Shown here: positions 34,495-47,340 of the stretch, piece by piece
Position numbering within the stretch: the first letter of the stretch is position 1
Layout of the letters: the number at the start of each line of letters is the position of its first letter
From: Voacanga thouarsii
Lineage: Eukaryota; Streptophyta; Magnoliopsida; Gentianales; Apocynaceae
Assembly: GCA_026120185.1 (NCBI GenBank)
Contig: JANUWF010001723.1
Location: 62,001 to 126,000, forward strand
DNA length: 64,000 nucleotides
Reading direction: 5' to 3'
The notes under the pieces: generated by a model
The model's input: the letters and a program-made list of their open reading frames with translations, nothing else
Told to the model about the DNA's origin: nothing
Database searches by the model: none
Made by a program: the position numbers and the translations under genes

Positions 34495-35776
34495 ACCTTA
34501 CTTCAGAGATTATTTGGTTTTAATTGTAAATTTTATATGATTAATTTATGAGCATAAGTCAAATATGGGTTTCATGTATGAAATTTTTATAATTTTTAAT
34601 TGCTGGCTTCTGGATCATCATGCAAAAATTTGTGGTTTTTGTTGCCTTGGAGTTTTTGCATGAATATGTTACTTTGATTTTGTTGTTTGTGGCTTCGGTT
34701 GATGTTTGTCTACAACTTCTGCTTTCGACATGTGAAAACCATACAGATTAAATTAAACAAAAGGGATCAAGAATGCTGAATACATACTGAAAAAAAAAGG
34801 GTCACCCAATGGCCATGTGTATTTCTTGAAAAGAACCGAACAAACATTGGTTGGGCTGGTATAGGAAATCACATGTAAAAGAGCAATATTGCATGGTCCG
34901 CAGGAATTTTTTGGGAAGCAAATTGAACACTGTTAGCATGTTATTACTGACGAACGGTTCTTGTTTTCAGTTTTTTGTTCCAAGTAAACTTTTCTGTTTG
35001 ATAGCTTTCTTTGTCTGCGTATTTTGTTTGGTGAAGGGACATTTGGATTGGGATGCCTACACGGGTCACTAGTAGGCATTCTTGATCATTAAAAAAAAAA
35101 AAAAATGGCCCAATAAGAATTTTGTTTTTGTGTACCACTGAACCAAATTTGTTTATTTTATTGTTGGGTTAATCTTTTATTGCAATTTATTATTAGGCCA
35201 AACTTGTTTATTTTTTAGTTGGGCTATACTTTTATTGCATTATTATTAGGCCAAACTCTTTTTTAATTAAAGTTGGATCATATTCCTATTTAATAATTAA
35301 CTTTAATTAAAAATTAATTAATTTTATTCATAACAACTTAAAAATGTTCTAACGAGCATATCTATTAGTTTACATTGATTGGTAAAAGTGATATTCTGCC
35401 AAAGTAGGCTCTCCCATTGAAGCTTTTCAGCAATGAGCTAATTAGATATTGTGTTTTGTATCAATCATGCGGATAGCAATCGGCTCAAAGGAAGGTTGCT
35501 ATTGACAGGTGGAGAAATTCAAACACATGTAGTAATGAGCACGTAATGGTTATTAAGTGTCCATAGTGAATATTAAGTTGCCCCAAAAGAAGATTTAGTA
35601 CTTGACTAGATTTTACTATGAGTACTCAATTACAACACCAAGGAGGTTACTTGTAGGCAAACTCTTTGTCTAAAGATTAGATTTAGTATTACACCGGTCT
35701 TCTTGTGATAGGATTATTGTTATAAATTTAGCTCAAAATGTAAAAAAGTATTTTTTTTTTTTTTACTTTTATGTAA
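34495..35776 (+). other. Leader of Copia element 2
   Basis: About 1.3 kb between the primer-binding site and gag, without protein similarity. Poly-A and poly-T runs occur near 35090 and 35750. Confidence 0.5.
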
Positions 35777-35809
35777 GTGGGTTTTAATTTATTTTACTTG
35801 TTCTATGTT

Positions 35810-36860
35810 GTAGTTACTGGAATTTCTATTGCTCAATTGTCTGCCAATTTGAATAACATTCCACAACTAAGTAGTGCAAATTTTAAAACTTGGAAGGATA
35901 AGGTCCTAATTCATTTGGGATGTATTGATCTATACTTAACTCTCAGGAAGCTACGCCCTGCTAAACTGATGGATAATAGTACCTCGATCAAAAAAGGGAA
36001 ATGACTTAGTGGGAGCGCTCAAATCGGATAAGTCTGATGATCATGAAGAGTATAATCCCCCAGAAACATTTCTTGATAGTATGCCCCAAGAGACGAATGC
36101 ACTTAAGTTTCTCGAACAACTAGAACAATGCTTTGTAAAGAGCGAAAAGGCAGAGATAAATACACTTTTGCGTAAACTTACAACCATAAGGTACAATGGT
36201 TCAGGAAACATTAGAGAATACATTCTCGAGATGTCTCATACTATATCAAAACTTAAGACACTAAAATTGAATCTTCCAGATAATTTGTTGGTGTACCTTA
36301 TTTTGATGTCTCTTTCTCCTAAATTTGGTTAGTGTGAGGTAAGTAATAACTGTCAAAAGGATAGATGGACAGTTATTGAACTTATCTCTCATTTAGTATA
36401 GTAGGAAGAAAGAATGAGATAACATAAAGATAAGAGTGTTAATCTGGTGTCGTTCTCAAAGGGTAACAAGAAAAAGAAGGGTAAAGTGACTACAGATGCA
36501 TCGGCAGAGAAAAAATAGAAGGGACAGTCAAAAGACATCAAGTACTTTTTCTACAAGGTTCCCTCTTAGGTTAAGAAGGAATGCCTGAAATATCACGCAT
36601 GGCACTTGAAGAAAGGTATCCCTCTAACTCTTGTTTATTCAGAAGTTAATTTAGTTTCAGTGCCAAAATATACTTGGTGGATAGACTCAAGTACCACTAC
36701 TCATATAGGTATATCTATGCAGGGTTGTTAGAGTTATCGACATCCAAGTAATGATGAAAGATTCATCTATATGGGGAACGGTAGTACGATGGAGGTTTAA
36801 GCCATTGGGACATTTAAATTATTATTAAAATCTTGTTATTATTTAAAATTGAAAGAGACA
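35810..36860 (+). pseudogene. Copia 2 gag and protease start, decayed
   Basis: Gag begins around NLNNIPQLSSANFKTWKDKV and LIHLGCIDLYLTLR (35830-35950) and continues after a frameshift near 36000 as PPETFLDSMPQETNALKFLE, QCFVKSEKAEINTLLRKL and GNIREYILEMSHTISKLK (36050-36330). The zinc knuckle is degraded, with KKECLKYHAWHLKKG near 36580 and the first cysteines lost. The protease start is visible as WWIDSSTTTHIGISMQGC (about 36680-36730), where the active-site Asp-Ser is kept but the next residue differs from the usual Gly. Stops occur at about 36331, 36401 and 36520. The nested Gypsy element follows. Confidence 0.78.
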
Positions 36861-36863
36861 TTT

Positions 36864-38110
36864 TGATACGAGCTCGAGAGCACCAAAATTTAGAAATTAA
36901 ACTCAAGAATAAGGCTTAAGAATTGGTCACCCAATCCTCTACCAAAATACCCACAAAATAAGAACCCTAGGTGATTTAATAACTAAAATCCAAATTCTAA
37001 TAGGATTGGCCAACTACTTCAATACCCAAACACCCTTGAATCTACAAAGAATTCAAGAATAACTGAGATGGAGAAAAGTAGGCATCCTTCTAGGTTTTCC
37101 AACAAAAACACTAAGCAAAAATGAATCTACCCAATACCCAAGATGAAGAAACAAGTTGGATTAACCCAAGGATTTTAGAAACTCTAAATAAAGGTGGGTC
37201 TAATTCCTTTGCTTGGTCATGAAAGGAAGAACCAAGAAGGAATTTTCCTCTCCAAGAGTTCAACACTCTATTCAAAAATCTAAAATCCGAATTACATTAC
37301 AAAAGAGGATATAATGGGGTATTTATAGGCTTCAAGTTGCCCTAACTAATTAGCAAACAAGCATAGAAATTAGATGGTCTTAATACAAGTTTTTAGGCCC
37401 TATTACATGCCTTAAAATAGGTTAAAACATAATAACAGGCGTGAAAATGAAATTACAACTGAAAAGGCTAAAAACAAGAAAATTTGCAAAAGTTCAGAAC
37501 TGGCCAGAACAGGGCAGACACTGGGTTGGTCTCTTGGAGGTGGCGTCATGTCCAATTTGAATGAACAGGTCTCGTGCACAAATATCGGAACAAAAAATAA
37601 ACTTTTTTCAGTCCATAGCTAGCGTTGGGTCAGGCTGTTAGGGCTAGCACCGGTCCAATTTGTTGGAACAGTGTGTGCGCTAAAAAATTGAAGAATTTTG
37701 TCGATCATAGCCGACACTTGGTCAGTCGATCTAGGCCGCGTCGGGTCAGCTCTGAGAACTCCAATTCCTACTCATTCAACCTCCATCCCATTTCCATATG
37801 TTCCCTTAATCTTTCAAATAAAATGTTGGTTGTTTTGAGTTCTTTTTGTTACTTCTTTGGATATCAATCCTTATTTCATTATTTGCTTGATTCTCTACAA
37901 GGATTGTTGTTATTTTTTGTGTCCTATATACCTCACTTCACTATCCATCTCTTGATAATCTTATTAGACCTAAGTTTGTTGAATTTTTTGTCTTGAAAAC
38001 TCCATTGATTCCTCTTGAATGTTGCTCTTACTTATGGCACCATGAAGTGTGATTTTGTCCTTCTTCCCTCTTCTTAAAAATGGCCTTTATACCTAATTTG
38101 ATTCCTATCA
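36864..38110 (-). repeat. 3' LTR of Gypsy element 2
   Basis: 1247-bp minus-strand LTR whose minus-strand start is TGATAGGAATCAAATTAGG. Closely matched by 41335-42583. Confidence 0.87.
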
Positions 38111-38121
38111 TTTTTCCCTTC

Positions 38122-38990
38122 TTGAAGATGATTCGTCTTCAAATTAATACATGCATTACAATTTAAATAAGACATTTTATGTGAAGGTAAATCATTTGGT
38201 TTTGGGTCCTCAACAACTCCCTTGTTTTCTCTCTTCTTAATCCAAGCCCTCAACCTAATTTTACCTCTACTTATTTTCTTTTTTTCAGCCTATTGTTTGG
38301 CTCTCTTTTACACCATATTACTTTGTATTTGCCTCTCTTCATGCCCTTTTACTCTTATTTCTTCTCCTTTTACCTCAATTTCTTTTATTTCAATCATCTT
38401 CTCTTTTAGTTCTCTCTCTTTTCTTTCGTTTTCTTTTCTTTCACTCTTCTTTCCTTCATTTTTCTCTCTCATTTTCCTTTCTTTTTCCCTCAAAAGATTT
38501 TGATCTTTTGAAACCTCACTAGGGGACATTGGAAGCAAGATAAACTTATTTCCCTCTTTACTCAAGGCATAAGTGTTTTTTCTCCCATTGTGCATCACCT
38601 CTCTATCATACATTCAAGACCTTCCCAATAGCAACTCTTCAACATATATGGGTATCACATCACAAAGTACCTCATCTTCATAATTCTCCATGCTTAATGT
38701 AATTTTGGTTTGTTTGTTTACCTTCGCCTCACCTCAATCATTGACCCATTGAAGCTTATATAGCTTAGGATGCTTCTTGATCTCTATACCTAACTCTTCC
38801 ACCAATGTAGTACTTATCACATTTGCATAGCTTGTACAATCTATCATCAAACTACATGGCATTTTAATTAATTTTACATCTTGAGTAAAAAATATTTTCT
38901 CTTTGGAAATCATCTATATCCTCAACAACATAAGTACCTAAGACTCTATTAGTAACACCAATTAGTGAATTTCTTTGCTCAACCGCATTT
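38122..38990 (-). pseudogene. Gypsy 2 protease remnant and charged linker
   Basis: On the minus strand a protease remnant resembles that of Gypsy 1: LVEELGIEIKKHPKLYKLQW-like text near 38750-38830 and ELLLGRS near 38630. It is followed by MYDREVMHNGRKNTYALSKE, GNKFILLPMSPSEVSKDQ and a long Lys/Glu/Arg-rich stretch (38308-38613). The element then goes straight to the polypurine tract. Gypsy 1 has the same order but keeps an integrase tail, so this copy lost more. Stops are frequent in the protease part. Confidence 0.65.
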
Positions 38991-39003
38991 TTCCTTTCAC
39001 TGT

Positions 39004-39760
39004 CTACTCCCTCTTTAGATTTTGTGGCCTCCCTAGAAAATGGTGTTGGTGTTTTACTTTTAATAACCTTACATTCTCTCTTTTTCTTTTATTGATGAGA
39101 CTTCTCTCCCAATTCATAGTTATTTGAAGCATTTTTGGGACCTCCATCTTTAGTATATATTTGCTCCTCATCAAGCACATCATTATCATGCCCAACTCCT
39201 TCTTTGTTATCCCCGTATTGGTCTTCACTCCCTTGTATTAATGGACCTTTTCCTACTTCTTCATGTTTTTCCTCATGCCTTTGATTTTACAATTCTCTTT
39301 CTTTAGTTTCTTCTTCTATCTTCTCTTCTTTTTCAATTTCTTGTAGCTCATTTTGTTCATTCTTTTCAACCCATTGCTCCTCTTTATTCTTTTCCATATT
39401 TTGTTTCTCCAACATCTCAAATCTTTTGTTCAATAGGCTACATTGCAAATTAAAGGACTTCCAATGACAAGTAGGTGAAATGTGTTCATAGTTGGAACAA
39501 TACTCATAAGGGCTCACTTCACTTCTTTGCAACTCATCTCTACTTCCTTGACTTTTCCTTCTTGGACAATCACACATATTATAGCCACAATCCCAACAAG
39601 TAGAACAAACATAATCTTCCTTTCTTCTCAAATCACTCTTGGAAAAATTTTGCGATGCACTTATTTCCCTTGGCTTGGATCTTCTTGGACATTCATAGGA
39701 AGTATGTGTATAGCTCGAACATATATAGCACCCATACTTCCTCTCTTTTTGCATACCACT
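39004..39760 (-). pseudogene. Gypsy 2 gag C-terminus with zinc knuckles
   Basis: A minus-strand frame (39287-39754) encodes cysteine motifs CYICSSYTHTSYECPRR and CSTCWDCGYNMCDCPRRK, then a third degenerate one (CSNYEHISPTCHWK). These are nucleic-acid-binding knuckles of a Gypsy gag. The frame then becomes Glu/Lys/Asn-rich (KNKEEQWVEKNEQNELQE). Another short frame at 39004-39228 continues in a different phase. The N-terminal gag domain upstream (to about 41300) is not recognisable. Confidence 0.65.
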
Positions 39761-41316
39761 CTTTGTCTTTTACAATCCACTCCTTGAATATTTTTGTGGT
39801 CATTCATCATGTTCTTCCAAATACTCCATCCTCTTCATATCTCCAATCATCCTCATTATTCCTACCATAACTACTTCTAGTTGAATAAGGCTTTTCATAG
39901 CAAACATGTCCTCCACTTTCATTCCAACTAGCCAATAGTGAACTTTGGTTTTAAGAGAAGTTAAATACAAAAGGAATTTCTCACTTCACTCCCTCACGTG
40001 TTTACACTCTTTCAATGACACTCTTCTCGCATATATACTCTCTTTTGGATTTTATCAAAATGACCTCACCCTCTTGTCTTTTCCACACTTTTACTTCCAT
40101 ACTCAAGTTCTTCCCGAAGTCTTCCAAATCCAAAAAATTTAGTTCCACTAGTTAAAGCCAACTAAATTCTAAGGGTTCAAGAAAAATGAAGTTCCTAAGA
40201 AGAATTGAGATATCACTAGATGGATAACAAGAATGAGATTCAATCAATTAAGAATTTCAAGCAATGAGTTATTACATAAACTCTAGAATTTCTCAAGAAG
40301 ATATGTAGTAACAACACTAGTCAAGAACTACAAGGATTCAAATAAATAAGGATCCTAAGGAATAGGACTCAAGATTGACAATGTTCAATTCACTCCCAAG
40401 TATCTCAAGAAGATGCCAATCTAAATATTTAACCCACAAAAAACAAGAAGTATATCAATTAAGTTCAATGAAAATGATAAATGTAAACTAAGAACACTTA
40501 CAAGACTTTGTAAAGACACTTAAACATTTCATCAAATATTTGGTAGGCAACTAGTTCAAATGAGAATTTTCAAATATTAGGATGATATCACAACCTCAAT
40601 AATTCAATTTGTCAATTAACTCACTTGAGGCAATGAAATCACAAGAAATTTAAAACTCCAATAAATAAATTGGTATGATCCATGATACACCAATTTATTT
40701 TCCAAGCTATTTGACAATTCTCAAAAAAATTTGCTACTTGCAATTAGAATGTTTAATTCCACAAAAATCAAGTTAACAAGCAAAAAAATTTATAGGGATT
40801 TAATAAACAAAGCTTTGATTGTCATATGAGCACATTCTTAAGTCATAAGACTACACATTACGCACTTGGTGTGCAATTTCATAACTAAAGGTATTTCAAA
40901 ATTTTCAACCATATAACCATTCCAATACTCAAAATTCACAAGCAAATTTCATTTTCAATGGTAGATATAACATCAAGGAGCAATTTCACAACAAATAGAA
41001 ACCCAAAATTAGAGTTTAATAACTCAAAAAATTAGCTCAAAGTTGAGTTTCCATATTCAAATTTGCAGTAATGGTTTAGATGAGATATCCTCCTTGTTTG
41101 AGCACAAAATCAACAAACATTAATGCCAAATGATTCCTAAAACATCATACCAACATATATGATTAATTTAAGATTAAGTTTATGGCATAATATTAAATTC
41201 CAAGGATTCAAAAATAGCACAAAAATAAGTGACGAAAATTACAAAAATTCACCAAGCTCTTCAAGAAAATTGTACATTTGTCCAAAGAAAGTTGTGTTAA
41301 TAAGAATCAATACAAT
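39761..41316 (-). other. Leader and unrecognised gag N-terminal region of Gypsy 2
   Basis: About 1.5 kb of A-rich DNA between the primer-binding site and the zinc-knuckle frame. Text such as AATTTCACAAC and CAAGAATTG repeats loosely. No domain seen. Confidence 0.4.
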
Positions 41317-41334
41317 CTTGCTTTGATACCACTT

Positions 41335-42583
41335 TGATACAAGCTTGGGAGTACTAAAATTTGAAAATTAAACTCAAGAACAAGACTCAAGAATTGGTCA
41401 CTCAATCCTTTACCAAAATGTCCACAAAATAAGAACCTTAGGTGATTTAGCAATTGGAACCCAAATCCTAATAGGATTTGGCCAACAACTTCAATACCCA
41501 AACACTCTTGAATCTATAAAAAATTTAATAACAAGTGGGATGGAGAAAAGTAGACACCTTTCTAGGTTTCCCAACAAGAACACTAGGCAAAAATGAATCT
41601 ACCTAATACCTAAGATGAAGAAACAAGTTGGATTAATTGAAGGATTTTAGAGACTCTAAATAAATGTAGGTCTAATTCCTTTGCTTGGTCATGAAAGGAA
41701 GAACTAAGGATGAATTCTCCTCTCCAAGAGCTCAACACTCTATTAAAAATTTTGAAATCTGAATTCCATTAAAAAAGAGGCTATAGTAGGGTATTTATAG
41801 ACCCCAAGTTGCCATAACTAATTAGCAAACAAGTATAAAAATTAGATGGTATTAATACAAGTTTTTAGACCCTATTACATGTCTTAGAATAGGTTAAAAT
41901 ATAATAAAAATCGTGAAAAATTACAACTGAAATGACTGAAAATAAGAAAATTTACAAAAGTACGGAACTGGCCAGAATTGGGCCGGTGCCGGGTCGGTCT
42001 CCTGGAGGTGGCGTTGTGTCCAATTTAGAGGAACAGTTCTCATGTACAAATATCGGAACAAAAAAATAAACTTTTTCAGTCCACAACTAGCGCAGAGTCG
42101 GGCTGTTAGGGCCGACACCAGGTCCAATCTGTAGGAACAGTGTATGCGCTAAAAAATTTGAAAAATTTTATAGATCACAGCTGGTGCTTGGTCGGTTGAT
42201 CTAAGCCGGCACCAAGTTAGCTCTGGGCACTTCAATTCCGGCTCATTTAACCTCCATCCTATTTCTATGTGTTCCCTTAATCTTCTAAATAAAATGTTGG
42301 TCATTTTGAGCTCTTCTTGTTACTTCTTTAGACATCAATCGTTGTTTCAATCTTGGCTTGATTCTTCACAAGGATTGTTGTTATTTTTTGTGTCCCATAT
42401 ATAGCTCCTTTCACTACCCATCTCTTGACAATCTTTTTAGACCTGGATTTGTTGAATTTGTTGTCTTGAAAACTCCCTTGATTTCTCTTGAATGTTGCTC
42501 TTACCCATGGCACCATGAAGTGTGATTTTGTCCTTCTTCCCCCTTCTTGAAAATGACCTTCATGCCTAATTTGATTCCTATCA
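41335..42583 (-). repeat. 5' LTR of Gypsy element 2
   Basis: 1249-bp minus-strand LTR, partner of 36864-38110. Its plus-strand left end is TGATACAAGCTTGGG next to the primer-binding site. Confidence 0.87.
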
Positions 42584-42588
42584 CATTC

Positions 42589-43860
42589 TGTATACCATCA
42601 TTTAGATAAAATTTACTTTCTATTTTTGTTTTAGATAAGGAAGGATATTTTTGTTTATTTGGTAATAAACAGTATCGTCTCTATTTTGATTCTAAATTAC
42701 TTGGAATCAGTTTTTGTCCCTTTAAAATAATTTATATGAGTCTGATATAATTATGTACCTTTTTTTAATGAAACCTTGTATGTGGATGCACGGGGCACCA
42801 AACAAAAGCAAACTAATGAAGATTCCAACTCATTATTGCACAAAAAATTAAGTCATATCTCCAAAACAAGAATTGAAAGACTTATGTCGGATGGAATTCT
42901 CGAACCACTTAATACTTCAAAAGATCTAATACATGTTAAATGTATTAAGGGTAAGTTAATAGGTAAGAAAAAGATAGGCGTCAAGAAAACTAAAGACGTC
43001 TTAGAACTAGTACATATGGATATATGTGAACCATTTCCCACAACTTTTTAGAATATTCAACAGTACTTTATAACATTCATACATGATTACTCTCGTTATA
43101 GTTACTTATTTTTTATACATGAGAAATCAAAAGCCTTGAATAAGTTCAAAGCATTTAAAACCGAAGTTGAAAATCAACTAGGCAAAAGAATTAAATGCAT
43201 TAGATCTGACCATGATGGTGAATACTATAATAGAAATGACGATTTAGGTGAACAACATCCAGGGCTATTTGCTAAATTCTTAGAAGAGTATGGGATCGTC
43301 CCTCAATATACTATGCCGGGATCTCCTAACATGAATAAAGTTGTTAAAAGACAAAACATAACCCTTAAAGATATGGTGAGAAGTATGATTTGTCATACTA
43401 TTTTACCAGAATCACTTTGGGAAGATGCATTTAAAACTGCAGTCTATATCCTAAATAAAGTATCAACTAAAGCAACGACCAAAACCCCATATGAGTTGTG
43501 GATAGGTAAAAACCCTGTGCTGAAGCATTTGCGAGTGTGGGGATGTCCAGCTGAAGTAAGGCCTTATAGGCCTAATGAAAAGAAACTAGATTCAAGAACG
43601 ATTAGTTGAGATTTTGTTGGATATTTTGAATGGTCACGAGTTTATAAATTTTATGATTCCCAAAGCAAAACTTTTTTCGAGATGGAAAATGCCCGGTTTT
43701 TTGAGAATTTTGAGGTTGAGAGGAAAGATAAAGTAAGAAACATTATCTTTAAGGAAAAATATGTTTCCCTTCTTATAATTGTTCCAGAACATATACAAGT
43801 TTCTGTACCTAATAGTGTTCAACAACAACAACCAGTGCAAGACAATGTTGAATTTCCTTA
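42589..43860 (+). pseudogene. Copia 2 pre-integrase and integrase, decayed
   Basis: Coding resumes after the Gypsy insertion with the protease to pre-integrase join (VLDKEGYFCLFGN near 42640). The pre-integrase part (42776-43051) has LLHKKLSHISKTRIERLMSD and CIKGKLIGKKK. Integrase shows Asp in HMDICEPFP, Asp in [14 protein letters not shown] and, where the catalytic Glu is expected, [12 protein letters not shown], so Glu is replaced by Lys. [20 protein letters not shown] follows. Stops at 43049-43051 and 43607-43609 interrupt the frame. Confidence 0.82.
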
Positions 43861-44029
43861 GATCAACAAGCTGTATTTGATCCTGATCATATAGTCGATT
43901 CTCAACAAGTTATTCCTGAGGAACAACCTCAACAACCTCAAGAACCAATGCCTTTAAGAAGATCTATTCGAGAAAGAAGAAGCTCAATTGCCAACGATTA
44001 CATTGTGTTCTTACCGAGCATATGAAAAG

Positions 44030-45720
44030 TATTAACTTAACAATAAATGACCTAATCACCTTCCGTCAAGCCATTGAAAGCTTGAATGCTCAAAAATGGA
44101 TAAATGCCATAGGTAAGGAAATCCAATCCATGAAAAATAATGACATTTGGGCTTTTGTCCTTTACCTAAAGGTGTGAAACCGATTGGTTGTAAATGAGTT
44201 GTTAAAACCAAGAAGGATTCGTATGATAATGTGAAAAGATATAAAGCACGTCTAGTCACTAAAGGATTTACTCAAAATGAGGGCATTAGCTATAAAGAAA
44301 CTTTCTCTCCAATTTTCTCAAAAGACTCTTTTAGAATAATTATGTCATTAGTGGCACAATTTAATCTTGAGCTACACAAGATAGATGTCAAAACTACGTT
44401 TCCTAATGGAAATATTGTTAAGACAATCTATATGGTACAACCAGAGGGCTTAGATTCTAAAGATTCTAAACAACTAGTTTGTAAACTTACGAAATCCATG
44501 TATATGCTTAAATAGGCTTCCTGTTAGTAGTATTAGAAATTTCAAGAGGTAATTTTGACATTTGGTATTGAGACAAATGTTATAAATGATTGTGTGTATC
44601 ACAAATTCTGTGGAGATAAGTACATCTTTTTAGTACTTTATGTGAATGATATTTTGCTAGCCTGTAATAATGTAAGATTAATGTATAAAACTAAGAAATT
44701 TCTCTCAAAACAATTTGAGATGAAAGATCTCAGTGAGGCAACTTTTATATTAGGAATCTAAATTCATTGAGATCGTTCTCAAGGAATACCTAGATTATTG
44801 CAAAAGACTTATATCAAAAAGGTATTACATCAATTTGGGATGCAAAATTATAAACTACTCGATACCCATGTGGCTAAAGAAGATAAATTTAGCAACAAAC
44901 AATGCCATAAAAATGACTTTGAATCTAAGTACATGAGAGATATTCCTTATACTTTAGCATTTGGAAGTCTTATGTATGTGCAAGTCTATGCTCGTCTAGA
45001 TCTTACCTTTATAGTTGGAATGTTGGGTAGATATTTAAGAAATCCGGACCTCGTTCATTGGCAAGCAACCAAAAGGGTCATGAGGTATTTGCAGAGAACG
45101 AAGGACTACATGCTCACTTATAGAAAGTCGGATAAACTTGAAATCATTGGGTATTCAGATTCCAATTCAAAAGGGTCATGGGGTATTTGTAGAGAATGAA
45201 GAATTACATGCTTACTTATAAAAAGTCAAATAAACTTGAAATAATTGGGTATTCAAATCGAAGGGTGGATGTTAAGATAGTATGAGATCTATATAATGAT
45301 ATATTTTCCTACTTGCTGGAAGAGCAATATCATAGAAGAGTACCAAACAGACACTAATTGCTTCTTCCACTATAGAGGTAGAATTTGTAGCATGCTATGA
45401 GGCGTCAAATAAAGCTATTTAGTTGCGAAATTTTATTACAGACTACACGTAGTTAACGGGATCGAGAAACCACTTAAATTATTTGTGATAATAAAGCTAT
45501 AGTCTACTATTCAAATAACAATAGGAGCTCGACAAAGTCTAAATACATAGACCTCAAGTTCCTTGTTATAAAAGAACGAGTTTATAATAGTATAGTTAGT
45601 ATTGAGCTTATTAGGACATGCTCCATACTTGCAGATCCGCTAACTAAAGCTCTGACACTGAAAGCCTTTGTAGAGCACACTACCATTATGGGTGTTGTAT
45701 GTCTAGAGGGTGTCTGAATT
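44030..45720 (+). pseudogene. Copia 2 reverse transcriptase and RNase H, decayed
   Basis: RT begins near 44040 and is clear at 44231-44515: KRYKARLVTKGFTQNEGISY, FSPIFSKDSFRIIMSLVAQ, KIDVKTTFPNGNI. The active site near 44640 reads LYVNDILL instead of YVDD. QKTYIKKVLHQFGMQNYKLL (44798 on) and YARLDLTFIVGMLGRYLRNP follow. RNase H is recognisable to about 45720 only in pieces. A cluster of stops at 44513-44536 falls where the family reads KQASRQW. An 80-bp partial duplication of the RNase H start (GGGTCATGAGGTATTTGCAG at 45076 and GGGTCATGGGGTATTTGTAG at 45172) is also present. Confidence 0.82.
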
Positions 45721-46159
45721 CAGTGGAGTCTGTAACTTACATTTATACTCATTACTCTTATTAATGTTGTCATAATGCTATATATTTATACCATTTGTTC
45801 ATTAATACAATATAGTTCAATTAGTCGTTTCCACCTTAGATGTTATATTTAGTTAAATGATCTCATGCGGACTAGTTGGAAATAGACATGTAAAGATCAC
45901 ATTCACATGTAATTTCCATGCTACACATCAATGCTCAATCTAGGTCATTTAGTTGAATTAATACACGTGATCAACGTTGGATTTAATTGTGCTTTTAATA
46001 CAATGAAGGCCTTTTTGATCCATGTATTGACGAAACTAATAGACAGGGTTAGCTTAAGATGACAAACTAAAGTTTGCTAGCACCTATATTAATTCATAAC
46101 TTTCACATAGTTATTTGATCTATTGTATGTGCACATGAACATAAGTTTAAGTGGGAGAT

Positions 46160-46459
46160 TGTTAGAATTTGGACTTAAGTCATGAGTACGCGCATATTGT
46201 TATTTATCATTTGGACATGTAGACGTACATGTAATGCTAAATTAATTATGTGATTATTATTGTTATAAAGTTTAAGGCCCAATATAGTGATCTATATTTA
46301 ATTATATGGGTTCGTCATTTTAATTTGTAACCATCAATTTATGACCGCTAATCATTATGGATTAAGGTACGATTTAGCATCTTTTATATCTAAATAATCT
46401 TTCAAATAAGGTCTTAGTCTTGGGGAATTCGATTAAGTCAATTCTATTAATTTCTATCA
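46160..46459 (+). repeat. 3' LTR of Copia element 2, internally deleted
   Basis: 300 bp, starting TGTTAGAATTTGGACTTA and ending TTCTATCA. It matches the two ends of the 5' LTR but lacks about 200 bp of the centre, including the TATA box. Confidence 0.83.
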
Positions 46460-46660
46460 TGTTTATTTAAATCCAATAAAATTTAACGGATTTAATTAAA
46501 TATCCACTTAATCTATCTATATATAGTTAGAAAACTTGCATAACATCCATAATTCAAGAGTTATATAATCTTAGTTAATAAGGAGTAAGGTGATAAAATA
46601 AATTGTTTAGTTATTTGATTTAAGATACCACCACATAGGTCTTAATACCAATATCTTTAA

Positions 46661-47331
<671 letters not shown>

Positions 47332-47340
47332 TATCTTTAA

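Larger units (their letters stand above)
36864..42583 (-). mobile_element. Ty3/Gypsy LTR retrotransposon 2, nested and lacking pol core
   Basis: Read on the minus strand. The 5' LTR is 41335-42583 and the 3' LTR 36864-38110. A primer-binding site (TGGTATCAAAGCAAG, complement at 41317-41331) and a polypurine tract (GAAGGGAAAAA, complement at 38111-38121) are in place. Flanks CATTT (36859-36863) and CATTC (42584-42588) are a 5-bp duplication with one change, and Copia 2 coding sequence resumes on the far side. Inside are a gag end with zinc knuckles, a protease remnant and a charged linker. No RT, RNase H or integrase was found in the 3.2-kb interior. Confidence 0.86.
33983..46459 (+). mobile_element. 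Ty1/Copia LTR retrotransposon 2, with a nested Gypsy element
   Basis: LTRs lie at 33983-34480 and 46160-46459, both starting TGTTAGAATTTGGACTTA. The primer-binding site TGGTATTAGAGCC is at 34482-34494, and the polypurine tract ends at 46159 (AAGTGGGAGAT). Flanks TGTCT (33978-33982) and TGTTT (46460-46464) form a 5-bp duplication with one change. Gag and protease come first, then a minus-strand Gypsy element (36864-42583) splits the body, then integrase, RT and RNase H follow. The 3' LTR lacks about 200 bp of its middle. All coding parts have stops. Confidence 0.88.

Noticed and set aside
34851..35072. Plus-strand frame in the Copia 2 leader
   Set aside because: No domain, AT-rich composition, and it lies in the untranslated leader; treated as chance.
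38222..38503. Plus-strand Leu/Phe/Ser-rich frame that looks like a membrane protein
   Set aside because: It is the antisense of the Lys/Glu-rich linker of Gypsy element 2; the hydrophobic composition is a by-product.
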